Shown: piece by piece, positions 1 through 8,415 of the stretch
How positions within the stretch are numbered: the first letter of the stretch is position 1
Layout: the number at the start of each line of letters is the position of its first letter
Assembly (NCBI GenBank): GCA_035534575.1
Contig: DATLRT010000018.1
Coordinates: 1 to 64,000 of the forward strand
DNA length: 64,000 nucleotides
From: JAGWFU01 sp035534575
Lineage (GTDB): Archaea > Micrarchaeota > Micrarchaeia > Micrarchaeales > Micrarchaeaceae
Direction of reading: 5' to 3'
Notes under the pieces: generated by a model
Told to the model about the DNA's origin: nothing
Database searches by the model: none
The model's input: the letters and a program-made list of their open reading frames with translations, nothing else
Made by a program: the position numbers and the translations under genes

Positions 1-1
1 T

Positions 2-148
2 GCCAGCAAGGGCTGGCGAAAAAGGCTTGGTGATAACATGGCACAGTTGAAGGAATGGATCTTAAAGATCGCAGACGAAGAAGATGACGAAGACGACGCG
101 GACGACGACGATGACGAGGACATGGACGACGAGGACTTTGAGGACTAA
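2..148 (+). CDS. C-terminal end of an unidentified protein with an acidic tail (partial)
   Basis: This reading frame is open from the left edge and stops at TAA 146-148, so only the last 48 residues are visible. The visible part is a short basic/amphipathic segment (SKGWRKRLGDN, then a helical KEWILKIAD stretch). It is followed by a tail made almost only of Asp and Glu, with Met and Phe near the end. Acidic tails of this kind occur on many archaeal nucleic-acid-associated proteins and chaperone-like factors, but nothing here identifies the family. The long run of GAC/GAA/GAG codons also produces spurious frames on both strands. Confidence 0.6.
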   Translation, partial: ASKGWRKRLGDNMAQLKEWILKIADEEDDEDDADDDDDEDMDDEDFED

Positions 149-240
149 ACCTCAGAGTTCCCCACGGTTTCTGCTTCTTTTTCCTTCATTCCGGCCGCCC
201 TTTGCGTGCGCGGATTTCGCTTTCCTCCCTTACACAGAAA

Positions 241-252
241 GGTATATAGAGG
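241..252 (+). promoter_or_regulatory. TATA box for cdc48
   Basis: GGTATATAGAGG lies in the 200-bp gap before cdc48. A transcript starting about 26 nt downstream, near 272, would have a leader of roughly 75 nt with an AAGGTG ribosome-binding site at 337-342. Nothing else is seen in the gap. Confidence 0.5.
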
Positions 253-348
253 ACAGCTGTGGATATTATAGTATACAGAACTGCGCAGCGGAAGTTGGCG
301 CAGATACGGGCGCGGAGCCGCGCCCTCTTGAGCTGTAAGGTGTTTTGA

Positions 349-2505
349 TTGACCGGGGGCATTGAACTGACTGTTGCTGGAGCGCTTGTCACTGACGACG
401 GCAGAGGCATCGCCAGGATAGACTCCAAGGCCAGGAAGATGCTCAACATAATGTCCGGAGACGTTGTGGAGATAAAGGGAAGGAGGAAGTCCACCGCCGC
501 CATAGTGCTTCAGGCCCACCAGCAGGACGAGGGCCTCGACTTCGTGAGGATTGACGGTTACATAAGGCAGAACATAGGCGTCGGCATAGGCGACCGCGTG
601 TTCGTTGCCAAGGCAGAGGTTAAGGAGGCAGAGAAGGTGATTCTTGCACCTCCGCCGAACCAGCGCACGCCGCTCTCTCCCGACTTCGCGGAGTACGCCA
701 AGAACAGGCTTGCGGACAAGCCGTTGGTGAAGGGAGACGTGGTGCCTATCGCGATGTTCGGTTATGCCTTCAACTTCATAGTCGTACAGGTCACGCCCCA
801 CGGGGTGGTGAGGACGACCAGCAAGACCGAGGTCGTGGTAAAGAACGAGCCGGTCTCCGAGTCAATGGTCAAGATAGGCGACGTCCACTACGAGGACATC
901 GGTGGACTCAAGAACGAGATGCAGAAGATAAGGGAGATGGTAGAGCTCCCAATCAGGTATCCGGAGCTGTTCGAGAGGCTTGGCATAGAGCCGCCCAAGG
1001 GGGTGCTTCTCTACGGGGCGCCTGGAACCGGAAAGACGCTGCTCGCGAAGGCGGTCGCGAACGAAAGCGACGCCCACTTCATCAACATATCTGGCCCGGA
1101 GCTGGTGAGCAAGTTCGTGGGAGAGAGCGAGGAGAAGCTCAGGGAGATATTCAACGAGGCGAAGGAGAAGGCGCCGACAATCATATTCATGGACGAGATA
1201 GACGCCATAGCCCCGAAGAGGGAGGAGGCCACCAACGAGGTGGAGAGGCGAATGGTCTCGCAGCTGCTTACCCTTATGGACGGGATGGCGTCGAGGGGGC
1301 AGGTCATAGTAATAGGCGCTACTAACAGGCAGAACGCGATAGACCCAGCGCTGAGGAGACCTGGAAGGTTCGACAGGGAGATGGAGATCGGCGTGCCGGA
1401 CAGGAACTCGAGGAAGGAGATAGTACAGATACACACGAGGAACATGCCGCTGGCTAAGGACGTCAAGGTTGACGAGCTGGCCTCGCTCACTCATGGTTAC
1501 ACGGGAGCAGACATAGCGGCGCTCGCAAGGGAGGCTGCAATGGCCGAGCTGAGGCACATACTGCCTACCATACTCGACAAGCGCACCATACCCAACGAGA
1601 TACTGATGAACCTCAGCGTCACAAGACAGGACTTCATGGAGGCATTGGCTATGATACAGCCTAGCGCCCTGAGAGAGGTTTTCGTCGAGAGACCCAACGT
1701 CCACTGGAACGATGTCGGAGGGCTGGAGGACGTGAAGGCGCAGCTGAAGGAGGCGGTAGAGCTGCCGGTCAAGCATCCGGAGGCGTTCGAGAAGATAGGC
1801 ATAAGGCCGGTCAGGGGAATACTGCTTGTGGGGGCGCCTGGAACAGGAAAGACCATGCTCGCCAAGACGGTGGCGACAGAGAGGGAATCAAACTTCATAT
1901 CAATCAAGGGACCGGAGCTCCTCAGCAAGTATGTGGGAGAGAGCGAGAAGGCGGTGAGGGAGATTTTCAGGAAGGCTAAGATGGCCGCTCCGTGCATCAT
2001 ATTCATAGACGAGATAGACTCCATAGCGCCGGCAAGGGACAGCGACGGAGGAGACTCATTCGTAACGGAGAGAGTGGTAGACACGCTACTGACCGAGATG
2101 GACGGGCTCCACGACATGAAGAACGTGGTGGTGCTCGCGGCTACAAACAGGCCTGACATGATAGACCCAGCGCTTCTGAGGCCGGGAAGGTTCGACAAGA
2201 TAATAGAGATACCGATGCCTGACGACGTGACAAGGCTCTCGATATTCAAGGTGCACACGAAGAAGATGCCGCTTGCAAAGGACGTGGACTTCGACGTGCT
2301 TGTGAAGGCCACGGAGAACTATACGGGCGCTGAGATAGAGAACATAGTAAGGGAGGCGGGAATGAACGCGATAAGGGGCGAGAAGTCGATAGTATCAAAG
2401 CAGGACTTCGAGACCGCCCTCAGGGAGGTCAAGCCCGCGATACCTCATGAGCTCACCGAAAGGATAAAGCGATTTAAGGAGGAGCCCGAAAGCATGTATA
2501 GGTAA
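349..2505 (+). CDS. cdc48: Cdc48/VCP-like AAA+ ATPase
   Basis: This is a double-ring AAA+ unfoldase of 718 residues, the archaeal counterpart of p97/VAT. It unfolds proteins in the cytoplasm for the proteasome and other partners. The N-domain fills residues 1 to about 190. D1 has Walker A GAPGTGKT near 223 and Walker B IIFMDEID. D2 has Walker A GAPGTGKT near 495 and Walker B IIFIDEID. Both have the NRxxxIDPA(L)xRPGRFD arginine-finger region. The start is TTG at 349, preceded by AAGGTG with good spacing; no ATG fits the conserved N-terminus. The protein ends in Met-Tyr-Arg, a match to the HbYX motif used to dock on the 20S proteasome. S6e and eIF2-gamma follow on the same strand. Confidence 0.97.
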   Translation: MTGGIELTVAGALVTDDGRGIARIDSKARKMLNIMSGDVVEIKGRRKSTAAIVLQAHQQDEGLDFVRIDGYIRQNIGVGIGDRVFVAKAEVKEAEKVILAPPPNQRTPLSPDFAEYAKNRLADKPLVKGDVVPIAMFGYAFNFIVVQVTPHGVVRTTSKTEVVVKNEPVSESMVKIGDVHYEDIGGLKNEMQKIREMVELPIRYPELFERLGIEPPKGVLLYGAPGTGKTLLAKAVANESDAHFINISGPELVSKFVGESEEKLREIFNEAKEKAPTIIFMDEIDAIAPKREEATNEVERRMVSQLLTLMDGMASRGQVIVIGATNRQNAIDPALRRPGRFDREMEIGVPDRNSRKEIVQIHTRNMPLAKDVKVDELASLTHGYTGADIAALAREAAMAELRHILPTILDKRTIPNEILMNLSVTRQDFMEALAMIQPSALREVFVERPNVHWNDVGGLEDVKAQLKEAVELPVKHPEAFEKIGIRPVRGILLVGAPGTGKTMLAKTVATERESNFISIKGPELLSKYVGESEKAVREIFRKAKMAAPCIIFIDEIDSIAPARDSDGGDSFVTERVVDTLLTEMDGLHDMKNVVVLAATNRPDMIDPALLRPGRFDKIIEIPMPDDVTRLSIFKVHTKKMPLAKDVDFDVLVKATENYTGAEIENIVREAGMNAIRGEKSIVSKQDFETALREVKPAIPHELTERIKRFKEEPESMYR

Positions 2506-2547
2506 AAATCAGGTTACGCTAAATAAAACACGATGTTAAGTGAGAGT

Positions 2548-2919
2548 ATGAAGATAGTTTATTCGGACCCCAAGACGGGAAAAAGCGGACAGATGGAGGT
2601 AAAGGAGGATGCAGATGCCTTCTTCCTGAACAGGAAGCTCGGAGAGATAATCGACGGAGCGGCAATCGGGCTTAGCGGATACAAGTTCAAGATATCCGGC
2701 GGCAGCGACAACAGCGGCTTCCCGATGGACAGGAGCATTCAGGGATACCTCAAGGCCAGGGCCATGAAGACGGTGCCGGTCTCCGGAAGGAGGAAGGGCA
2801 TACACACGAGAGCCACAGTCAGGGGCAACACCATATCGGCAGAGACGACGCAGATAAACCTGGTCGTGACCGAGTACGGGGAGAAGCCTCTGGAGTACGC
2901 CGAGAAGAAGAAGGAATAA
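2548..2919 (+). CDS. rps6e: Small-subunit ribosomal protein eS6 (S6e)
   Basis: Ribosomal protein of 123 residues that belongs to the small-subunit body and is shared by archaea and eukaryotes. The N-terminus MKIVYSDPKTGKSGQ, the GYKFKISGGSDNSGFPM segment and the RRKGIHTRATVRGNTIS block are diagnostic. I chose ATG 2548 over the in-frame ATG at 2533 because family members begin at MKIV and a GTGAG ribosome-binding site (2539-2543) sits just before it. eIF2-gamma starts 31 nt downstream, so the two translation genes are probably co-transcribed. Confidence 0.95.
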   Translation: MKIVYSDPKTGKSGQMEVKEDADAFFLNRKLGEIIDGAAIGLSGYKFKISGGSDNSGFPMDRSIQGYLKARAMKTVPVSGRRKGIHTRATVRGNTISAETTQINLVVTEYGEKPLEYAEKKKE

Positions 2920-2950
2920 TTCGGCACTCGCTAATACACTACTGATCAAG

Positions 2951-4186
2951 ATGGGCGCAACTACAAACGAGGCGGTGGCACAGAGCGTGATAAACGTAGG
3001 CACGCTTGGCCACATAGACCACGGCAAGACGTCGCTCACCAGGGCGATAACACACACATGGACCGACAGGCACAGCGAGAGCATAAAGAGGAACATGACG
3101 ATAAAGCTCGGCTACGCCGAGACCGTCATAAAGAGATGCGAGACCTGCAAGGGCCCGGAGGGATACACCACTGGCGACAAGTGCGACAACTGCGGAGGCA
3201 AGGTCGTGCCACTTGAGAAGATATCGATGCTCGACGCGCCGGGACACGAGACGCTTATGGCAACCGCCATCGCAGGATCAAGCGTGATAGACGCAATACT
3301 GTTTGTCATAGCGGCGAACGAGCCCTGCCCCATGCAGCAGACAAAGGAGCACCTGATGATAATCAACATACTCGGCGTGAAGAATGTCATAGTCATACAG
3401 ACCAAGGTGGACATAATCGGCAAGGAGGCTGCCAAGGCCCACGAGCTGCAGATAAGGAACTTCCTCAAGGGCAGCACGATAGAGAACGCGCCCATAGTGC
3501 CGGTCATGTCGAACCTCGGAATCAATGTCGACATAGTGCTGGAGATGATTGCTAACATACCGAGGCCGGTAAGGGACCTCGAGTCCGACCCGCTGATGTA
3601 CGTGGTCAGGTCGTTCGACGTGAACAAGCCCGGCATCGACGCGACCAAGCTTGTGGGCGGAGTCATCGGAGGGGCGATAACAAAGGGAAGGCTGAAGGTC
3701 GGGGACAAGATAGAGATAAAGCCCGGCATACGGGTAAACACAAAGTCGAAGAAGGACGTTTACGAGACGATTGTAACGGTTATAGAGCGAATGGACAGCG
3801 GAGCAGTGAGGCTTGACACGGCGACTCCGGGAGGCCTAATCGGAATCTCCACGGAGCTTGACCCCACGTTCACGAAGGCGGACGGACTGGTCGGCAACGT
3901 TGTGGGGCTGGTGGGCAAGACGCCACCGACGCTGACAACGCTTACCTTGAAGTACCACAAGCTGAAGAGGGACGACGTGCCGGAGCAGCACATGGCCGAG
4001 AACGAGCCGCTCATACTTGGAATGGGCACCACCACGATAGTGGGTTACATAAAGAAGGTGAAGAAGGACAACCTTGAGGTGGAGCTGAAGCACCCGATCT
4101 GCGCCGACAAGGCGGTGAAGATCGCCATAATGAGGAACATAGCCAAGAGATGGAGGCTCACGGGCTACGGCATGCTGAGCGGCTAA
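2951..4186 (+). CDS. eif2g: Translation initiation factor aIF2 subunit gamma
   Basis: GTPase subunit of the heterotrimeric initiation factor that carries Met-tRNAi to the small ribosomal subunit. It has 411 residues, the usual family length. Visible motifs are G1 GHIDHGKTS, G3 DAPGHE, and a zinc knuckle CETC...CDNC at about residues 58-76 that is typical of a/eIF2-gamma and absent from EF-Tu. G4 appears as QTKVD in place of NKxD, as is usual for this subunit. Domains II and III follow (from about residue 210). It lies downstream of rps6e with a short spacer. Confidence 0.96.
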   Translation: MGATTNEAVAQSVINVGTLGHIDHGKTSLTRAITHTWTDRHSESIKRNMTIKLGYAETVIKRCETCKGPEGYTTGDKCDNCGGKVVPLEKISMLDAPGHETLMATAIAGSSVIDAILFVIAANEPCPMQQTKEHLMIINILGVKNVIVIQTKVDIIGKEAAKAHELQIRNFLKGSTIENAPIVPVMSNLGINVDIVLEMIANIPRPVRDLESDPLMYVVRSFDVNKPGIDATKLVGGVIGGAITKGRLKVGDKIEIKPGIRVNTKSKKDVYETIVTVIERMDSGAVRLDTATPGGLIGISTELDPTFTKADGLVGNVVGLVGKTPPTLTTLTLKYHKLKRDDVPEQHMAENEPLILGMGTTTIVGYIKKVKKDNLEVELKHPICADKAVKIAIMRNIAKRWRLTGYGMLSG

Positions 4187-4352
4187 CTTAACTGTAAAGA
4201 GTTTTATCTATCTGCTCACTCCACTTAACCTTTCTTCGTGTTTTTATTATGCTTTTCAGTTTAAGCAGACGCTTGGGACTTGGCTTAGTCTTTTTTGCCA
4301 TATATCTCCTACAATCCGAATCCTATTAAACTCTTCCATTCATATTTTATCC

Positions 4353-4748
4353 ATGGCAGCAGAGCCTGGAAGGGCGAAGATATCTACGCTGATGAGCAGG
4401 AGGCTCGTCGCGGTCCACCCCAATACCACAATAGAGGTGGCGATAAAGCTGCTGAAGAGCACAAACGTGGGGCTTCTGCCCGTGGTGAAGGAGGGACGGC
4501 TGGTCGGTATAATTGATGACAAGCTGCTGCTCAAGTACGAGACAGAAAGGAACTTCTCTATGACCGACAGCGTTGAGGGGATAATGAAGAAGCCGATGTT
4601 CGTGGAGATGGACAGCAGCGTCGACTTCTCGGTCAAGTATGTGATAGAGCACGGGCTGACGAGGCTGCCTGTAGTGAACTCCGACTCCGACATGAAATGC
4701 GTCGGAGTGGTGAGCGCAACGGAGCTGCTATCCGCAAAGTCCGCTTAG
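4353..4748 (+). CDS. Tandem CBS-domain protein
   Basis: Small stand-alone protein of 131 residues with two CBS motifs. The first is around 10-60 (LMSRRLVAVHPNTTIEVAIKLL, then VGLLPVVKEGRLVGIID). The second is around 70-125 (IMKKPMFVEMDSSVDFSVKYVIE, then TRLPVVNSDSD and VGVVSATELL). CBS pairs form Bateman modules that bind adenosyl ligands such as AMP, ATP or SAM and act as energy or metabolite sensors. No catalytic domain is attached, so the partner is unknown. The 166-bp gap before it is T-rich and holds no other gene that I can see. Confidence 0.85.
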   Translation: MAAEPGRAKISTLMSRRLVAVHPNTTIEVAIKLLKSTNVGLLPVVKEGRLVGIIDDKLLLKYETERNFSMTDSVEGIMKKPMFVEMDSSVDFSVKYVIEHGLTRLPVVNSDSDMKCVGVVSATELLSAKSA

Positions 4749-4775
4749 TTGGTTAAGTAAGGAAAAGAAGAAAGT

Positions 4776-5084
4776 TTATTTCGCCAGCGTTATCTGTATC
4801 GAACTTACCATTGACCTGCTGCCGTCGGCGTTGGTCATCTCCTCCGAGGAGGTTGTCGTTCCCCGCACCTTGAGTGCCGGAAGGAACTTGCGGACCACTA
4901 TCTCCTTCACGTCAACTGCCCTCGATATCTCGTTGCCCCTGGCCTTTATCGTGACCTCGAGCATGCCGTTGCTGAACTGGGTGACAACGGCCATGACATA
5001 GGTCATGAGCGGCTTCCTGCCTATGTAGACCACGTTCTCGCTGCCGTCCCCGATCTGGTTTGGAATGTCCTTGCTCTCTTCCAC
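4776..5084 (-). CDS. albA: Alba-family nucleic-acid-binding chromatin protein
   Basis: Small dimeric DNA/RNA-binding protein that coats archaeal chromatin. The family core is plain: NVVYIGRKPLMTYVMA, then VTIKARGNEISRAVDVKEI, then a C-terminal strand pair. The open frame extends up to an ATG at 5132. However, the TATA box at 5151-5160 places transcription start near 5129, so that ATG would not be in the message. I therefore place the start at GTG 5084, preceded by GTGA with 5-nt spacing; GTG 5093 is the alternative. This gives 102 residues, close to the roughly 90-100 residues of characterised Alba proteins. It is convergent with the CBS gene. Confidence 0.92.
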   Translation of the reverse strand: MEESKDIPNQIGDGSENVVYIGRKPLMTYVMAVVTQFSNGMLEVTIKARGNEISRAVDVKEIVVRKFLPALKVRGTTTSSEEMTNADGSRSMVSSIQITLAK

Positions 5085-5150
5085 TTGCTTCACACGTAAA
5101 ATTTTAGCGCAAATCCCGAAAGGGGATTGCACAATGATGATGAGGAATCA

Positions 5151-5160
5151 AACTATATAT
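5151..5160 (-). promoter_or_regulatory. TATA box of the Alba gene
   Basis: ATATATAGTT on the minus strand, centred near 5155. It predicts transcription start near 5129, which excludes the ATG at 5132 as start codon and supports the shorter Alba reading. Confidence 0.6.
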
Positions 5161-5173
5161 GTCTTTTTGGCGC

Positions 5174-6157
5174 TCAGGAAAGCTGCTGCTCCATAATGCT
5201 AAGGCCCTCGCTCTCCCCGTATATTCGGAGAAGCGATAGGAAGTATACTGACCTAGACTGGGGCGACATATTGCCCCGTATCTCCTGCAGCCTGCTTCGG
5301 GGAATTGGGAACTCCTCAAACAATAGCTTGCTGTACTCGTAATTGTCAACTCCGGATGCGGACCTCGCCCTTATCTCGCTCTCCTTCAGGTCGGTTGTGG
5401 CTACGAAGAGAGCATCGGGATCCGATTCGGGCTTGTCATGTATGTACCCCCTCAATTCCAGCGATGTGAGCTCCTCAGCCTTGAGGTTAAGCTCCTGCTG
5501 CAGCTCAGAGGCGCACGTATGGTAGATGTCAATTGAGTTAGTGGGGGAGGCTGACTTTGCTTTCTGAAGCTCGGCTATTTTGTTCCTGCTCTTCTCAGAA
5601 AGGGCTGACGCGTCATCTATGGTAAGCCCCCCAGAAGCGCTTCCCATGAGCATGCCGTGCCTTGCTATAACCTTGTTTGACCTTACCTGAAAAACTGCCT
5701 TCTGGCCCTTGCCGTCATCCGAGTTGCATATCACCAGGACGTCCATGCCGAGCAGGTTGCTGAAAGAGGGTATGAAGCCGTTGGAGTCGGCCTTTTTCGC
5801 CTGATTCTCCACCCACCTTGAGTGCTCTTCACTAAGGGGACCCTTTATGAATGACAAATCAGTAGCCCTGTGCTCGAAATAAGTTATCGACCTGCAAATT
5901 AGGTCGACGTCCTTGCCGTTGATAGCGTAGTTTACCACGCCTACGAAGCCCTTGCCGTCCCTGACCCCGTCGGCTGCCATCTGCTCGCCGTGCTTGTTGG
6001 TGAAATAGGAGATGCCCGGCGGTACGGGTATTGAGGAATCGAGCCGTATGTTGAGCGCCATATCGCCATGCGATATCAGGCTCACTTCGGGTATGAAGCT
6101 GTCCCAGGCATGCTGAAACCTCTTCGACCTGGGTGCCTGCTTGGCTGCAGTATTCAT
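5174..6157 (-). CDS. Nudix-fold-like protein of unknown function
   Basis: Protein of 327 residues. The C-terminal half resembles a Nudix fold: a GG (SASGGLTIDD) is followed by an acidic helix ASELQQELNL, which looks like a worn Nudix box (REUxEExGU). The canonical REx2EE residues are not all present, so hydrolase activity is doubtful. No domain is recognised in the N-terminal half. I start it at ATG 6157 because a TATA box (6174-6190) lies exactly 26 nt upstream, predicting a leaderless message. The open frame upstream of that point is Arg/Lys-rich and would lie outside the transcript. Confidence 0.6.
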   Translation of the reverse strand: MNTAAKQAPRSKRFQHAWDSFIPEVSLISHGDMALNIRLDSSIPVPPGISYFTNKHGEQMAADGVRDGKGFVGVVNYAINGKDVDLICRSITYFEHRATDLSFIKGPLSEEHSRWVENQAKKADSNGFIPSFSNLLGMDVLVICNSDDGKGQKAVFQVRSNKVIARHGMLMGSASGGLTIDDASALSEKSRNKIAELQKAKSASPTNSIDIYHTCASELQQELNLKAEELTSLELRGYIHDKPESDPDALFVATTDLKESEIRARSASGVDNYEYSKLLFEEFPIPRSRLQEIRGNMSPQSRSVYFLSLLRIYGESEGLSIMEQQLS

Positions 6158-6173
6158 ACTCAGATATCTAGCT

Positions 6174-6190
6174 CTCCTTATATTTAAGCT
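6174..6190 (-). promoter_or_regulatory. TATA box for a leaderless transcript
   Basis: AGCTTAAATATAAGGAG on the minus strand, centred near 6183. Transcription would begin on the ATG at 6157. Confidence 0.6.
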
Positions 6191-6230
6191 TTTGGCAGTA
6201 TTTAAGGATTTGGGTTTCTGTCGTCGAAGA

Positions 6231-7139
6231 TTATCTCTTCGCTGCCTTTTTCTGGGTGGATAGGCCCTTTGCCACGGAGGCAACCATCTTGACCTCCTTG
6301 TCTACGTCTATCTCCAGGCCCAGCTCCTTGAGGGTGTGGAACGGGTTCGCCACCGCTATGTCGCGCAGGAGCTCTAACTCCTTTGGTATCTTTGCCTTCT
6401 TCGCGAACTTCATGTTCGCTTCTATGGAGAGCAGCACCCTTGCGGTGAGCTCCCTTGCCAGCTGAAGAATCCTCTCCTCCGGCACAAGCCCATCCGCTAT
6501 TATCTTCCTTGCCTCCTCAAAGCCCCACTCGTTGTCTATCGCGTCGGTCTCGAACGCCTTGCCCAGCGACCTCATGAACTCCGGCGAGACGGGGTAGAAG
6601 ACCTTGAAGAATATCGTGCCGAATACGTTTGCGTACGACCCCCTGAGCACCACGTTCGTCGCGAGTATCCTGTCGTTCCATGCCTTGAGCGAGCCGATGT
6701 AGTCGAAGACCTCCTTTATCTCCTTGGGCTCCTTTGCCTCGGGCCTCTTACCCAGGCCTTCCATCATGTTCTTTATCGCCCTTGCGTGCTTAGCCTTGAG
6801 CGGCATCATCGCGGCGAACCTCGCTGAGTACTCCGCGTTGTGCTCGGTGCTGTTCTCCGACCAGTCCTTGTAGATCCCGACCATCCTGTCCTCGCCGTAG
6901 TAGAACAGGTTGAGCAGGTGGATTATCGAGTCCATGCCGAAGGTTGTGCCGTTCGGCAGCCTGACATACTTCTTGGTGACCTCGCCCTTCTTCCTCTTGG
7001 TGTCTATGAAGCTCGTCGCGAACTTCACCACCGAGACGGGGTTGCTCTTGAGGTACTTGTGGACATAGGGGTCTACCCACTCGGGAACTCCGTACTTCCT
7101 GAGCGTGGTCTCGACCAGCCTCTGCGTTATGCCTTTCAT
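6231..7139 (-). CDS. Conserved-looking all-alpha protein, function unknown
   Basis: Protein of 302 residues, mostly helical and rich in Lys and Glu, with no signal peptide or membrane segment. It has scattered Glu/His in helices around residues 75-120 (GEDRMVGIYKDWSENSTEHNAEY). That loosely suggests a ferritin-like bundle, but I see no clear ExxH pair arrangement and do not assign it. The C-terminus is a basic tail (STQKKAAKR). Its start lies only 3 nt from the stop of the surface-protein gene upstream (7143), so the two are probably co-transcribed. Confidence 0.7.
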   Translation of the reverse strand: MKGITQRLVETTLRKYGVPEWVDPYVHKYLKSNPVSVVKFATSFIDTKRKKGEVTKKYVRLPNGTTFGMDSIIHLLNLFYYGEDRMVGIYKDWSENSTEHNAEYSARFAAMMPLKAKHARAIKNMMEGLGKRPEAKEPKEIKEVFDYIGSLKAWNDRILATNVVLRGSYANVFGTIFFKVFYPVSPEFMRSLGKAFETDAIDNEWGFEEARKIIADGLVPEERILQLARELTARVLLSIEANMKFAKKAKIPKELELLRDIAVANPFHTLKELGLEIDVDKEVKMVASVAKGLSTQKKAAKR

Positions 7140-7142
7140 TCC

Positions 7143-8375
7143 TTACGCCTTCTTATCATGCTTCTTCTTGCCCTTGGCCGCAAACCTCTTGTATGCAAAG
7201 CTCCCCGCCACTGCCACGACTATCACTACGATGGCGTAGGCTATGATGGAACTCGTCCCGGAGCCTGCGCGGCCCACCTCAACGTAGTAATTGTTGGAGC
7301 CTGTGAACTGCTGGTTGATGGCTCCGCTTGGCTGCTTCCACTGCTCGTACAGGGTGACAGGATAGTTGCCTGGCACGCCGTTGTTGTCAATGTTGACGAG
7401 GAAGGTGACGTTGGTGGACTCCCCGGGCTGCAGCGCGTTAACGTATGCGGTGCTGGCGACCGGGGTTATCGGGAAGGATGTTTGCAGGTTGAGCTGCAGC
7501 TCACTCGCCGGGCTGGTTCCGATGTTGGTCAGCTTGAAGGAGACCGGCACGTCGGTGGAGCTGACTCCTGGACTCGTGCCCGCGGAGCTGACCGAGAACT
7601 GCGCCGACGGAGCCACGGAGAGGTTTATCCTCTGTGTGCTGCTGTAGCGCTGGTTCAGCTTCGATGAGTAGTAGGTGATGTTGGCGAGAAGGTACGGGCT
7701 GCCGGAGCTCTGGGCGGAGACCGTGATCGGCTCGTTTGCGGTAGAGCCCTGGGTCAGGTTGGATATGAAGAATGTGGTCACTGAGCTCAGCAGGTTGAGT
7801 CCCTGTCCGCCGCTCACTGTGACGCTGAGGTTCCTTGCATCGCCATAACCCGTGTTCTGGACCAGCAGGCTTAGCGTCTGGTTGTATCCTGCGTACAACG
7901 TGGATGGCTGCGGGCTTGCGGGTGAGACCTTTATCATGGGCCTATTTTGCACGTAGAAGCTGACAGGCATGGAGGAGGCGGCTACCACGGTCCCGGTGGC
8001 GGCATAGACGGTGTACGTGGCCCCAATTCCGAGGGTATATACGCCTGAGGGCGTGGTGTTGTGTATCGCGATTTTGTAGGTGTAATGCGTTGAGTTAAAG
8101 CCCGGGTTCACCACACCTATTATTCGGTCGCCCAGGGGGGAGACGTTAAGGAGAGGATAGCTGCCGGTCGGCTGTAGGTTAGTGCCGTAGAGCCAGAAGT
8201 CGTATGAGTTGTAGAGCTGGAAGCTTATCGTGGCGTTGCCGCCGGCCACCACCGGATTCGGCGAGACCGAGACGTTCGCCAGGGAGAGGGCGTTGTCGTA
8301 CACAGTGGTAGCGCCTGCTGCGCTGGCGAGCATTGCCACAAGGGCGAATGCCAGAAGGAATGTTTGCGTTTTCAT
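7143..8375 (-). CDS. Secreted, membrane-anchored surface protein with CARDB-like repeats
   Basis: Protein of 410 residues. It starts with a signal peptide (MKTQTFLLAFALVAMLASAAGA), followed by a long Ser/Thr/Asn-rich extracytoplasmic part. That part has repeated beta-sandwich signatures such as NVSVSPNPVVAGGNATISFQL, LSLLVQNTGYGDARNLSV and VSFKLTNIGTSPASELQL. A C-terminal membrane helix (IIAYAIVVIVVAVAGSFAY) and a Lys-rich tail follow. Many NxS/T sequons are present. I chose ATG 8375, preceded by GGTG, because the ATG at 8396 lies upstream of the start site predicted from the TATA box. It sits next to an ABC exporter and may be its partner or cargo. Confidence 0.85.
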   Translation of the reverse strand: MKTQTFLLAFALVAMLASAAGATTVYDNALSLANVSVSPNPVVAGGNATISFQLYNSYDFWLYGTNLQPTGSYPLLNVSPLGDRIIGVVNPGFNSTHYTYKIAIHNTTPSGVYTLGIGATYTVYAATGTVVAASSMPVSFYVQNRPMIKVSPASPQPSTLYAGYNQTLSLLVQNTGYGDARNLSVTVSGGQGLNLLSSVTTFFISNLTQGSTANEPITVSAQSSGSPYLLANITYYSSKLNQRYSSTQRINLSVAPSAQFSVSSAGTSPGVSSTDVPVSFKLTNIGTSPASELQLNLQTSFPITPVASTAYVNALQPGESTNVTFLVNIDNNGVPGNYPVTLYEQWKQPSGAINQQFTGSNNYYVEVGRAGSGTSSIIAYAIVVIVVAVAGSFAYKRFAAKGKKKHDKKA

Positions 8376-8400
8376 GTTCACACCAATAATTATCATAATG

Positions 8401-8412
8401 CATTTTTATACC
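8401..8412 (-). promoter_or_regulatory. TATA box of the surface-protein gene
   Basis: GGTATAAAAATG on the minus strand between the ABC permease gene and the surface protein. It suggests the surface protein has its own promoter besides read-through from the exporter operon. Confidence 0.5.
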
Positions 8413-8415
8413 ATG

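Noticed and set aside
145..801. Long antisense frames opposite cdc48, eif2g and the ATPase genes
   Set aside because: They lie antisense to strongly conserved coding sequence, have no promoters or family matches and reflect codon bias of GC-rich genes.
5085..5132. N-terminal extension of Alba to ATG 5132
   Set aside because: The ATG lies upstream of the transcription start predicted from the TATA box at 5151-5160, and the added residues do not match the family.
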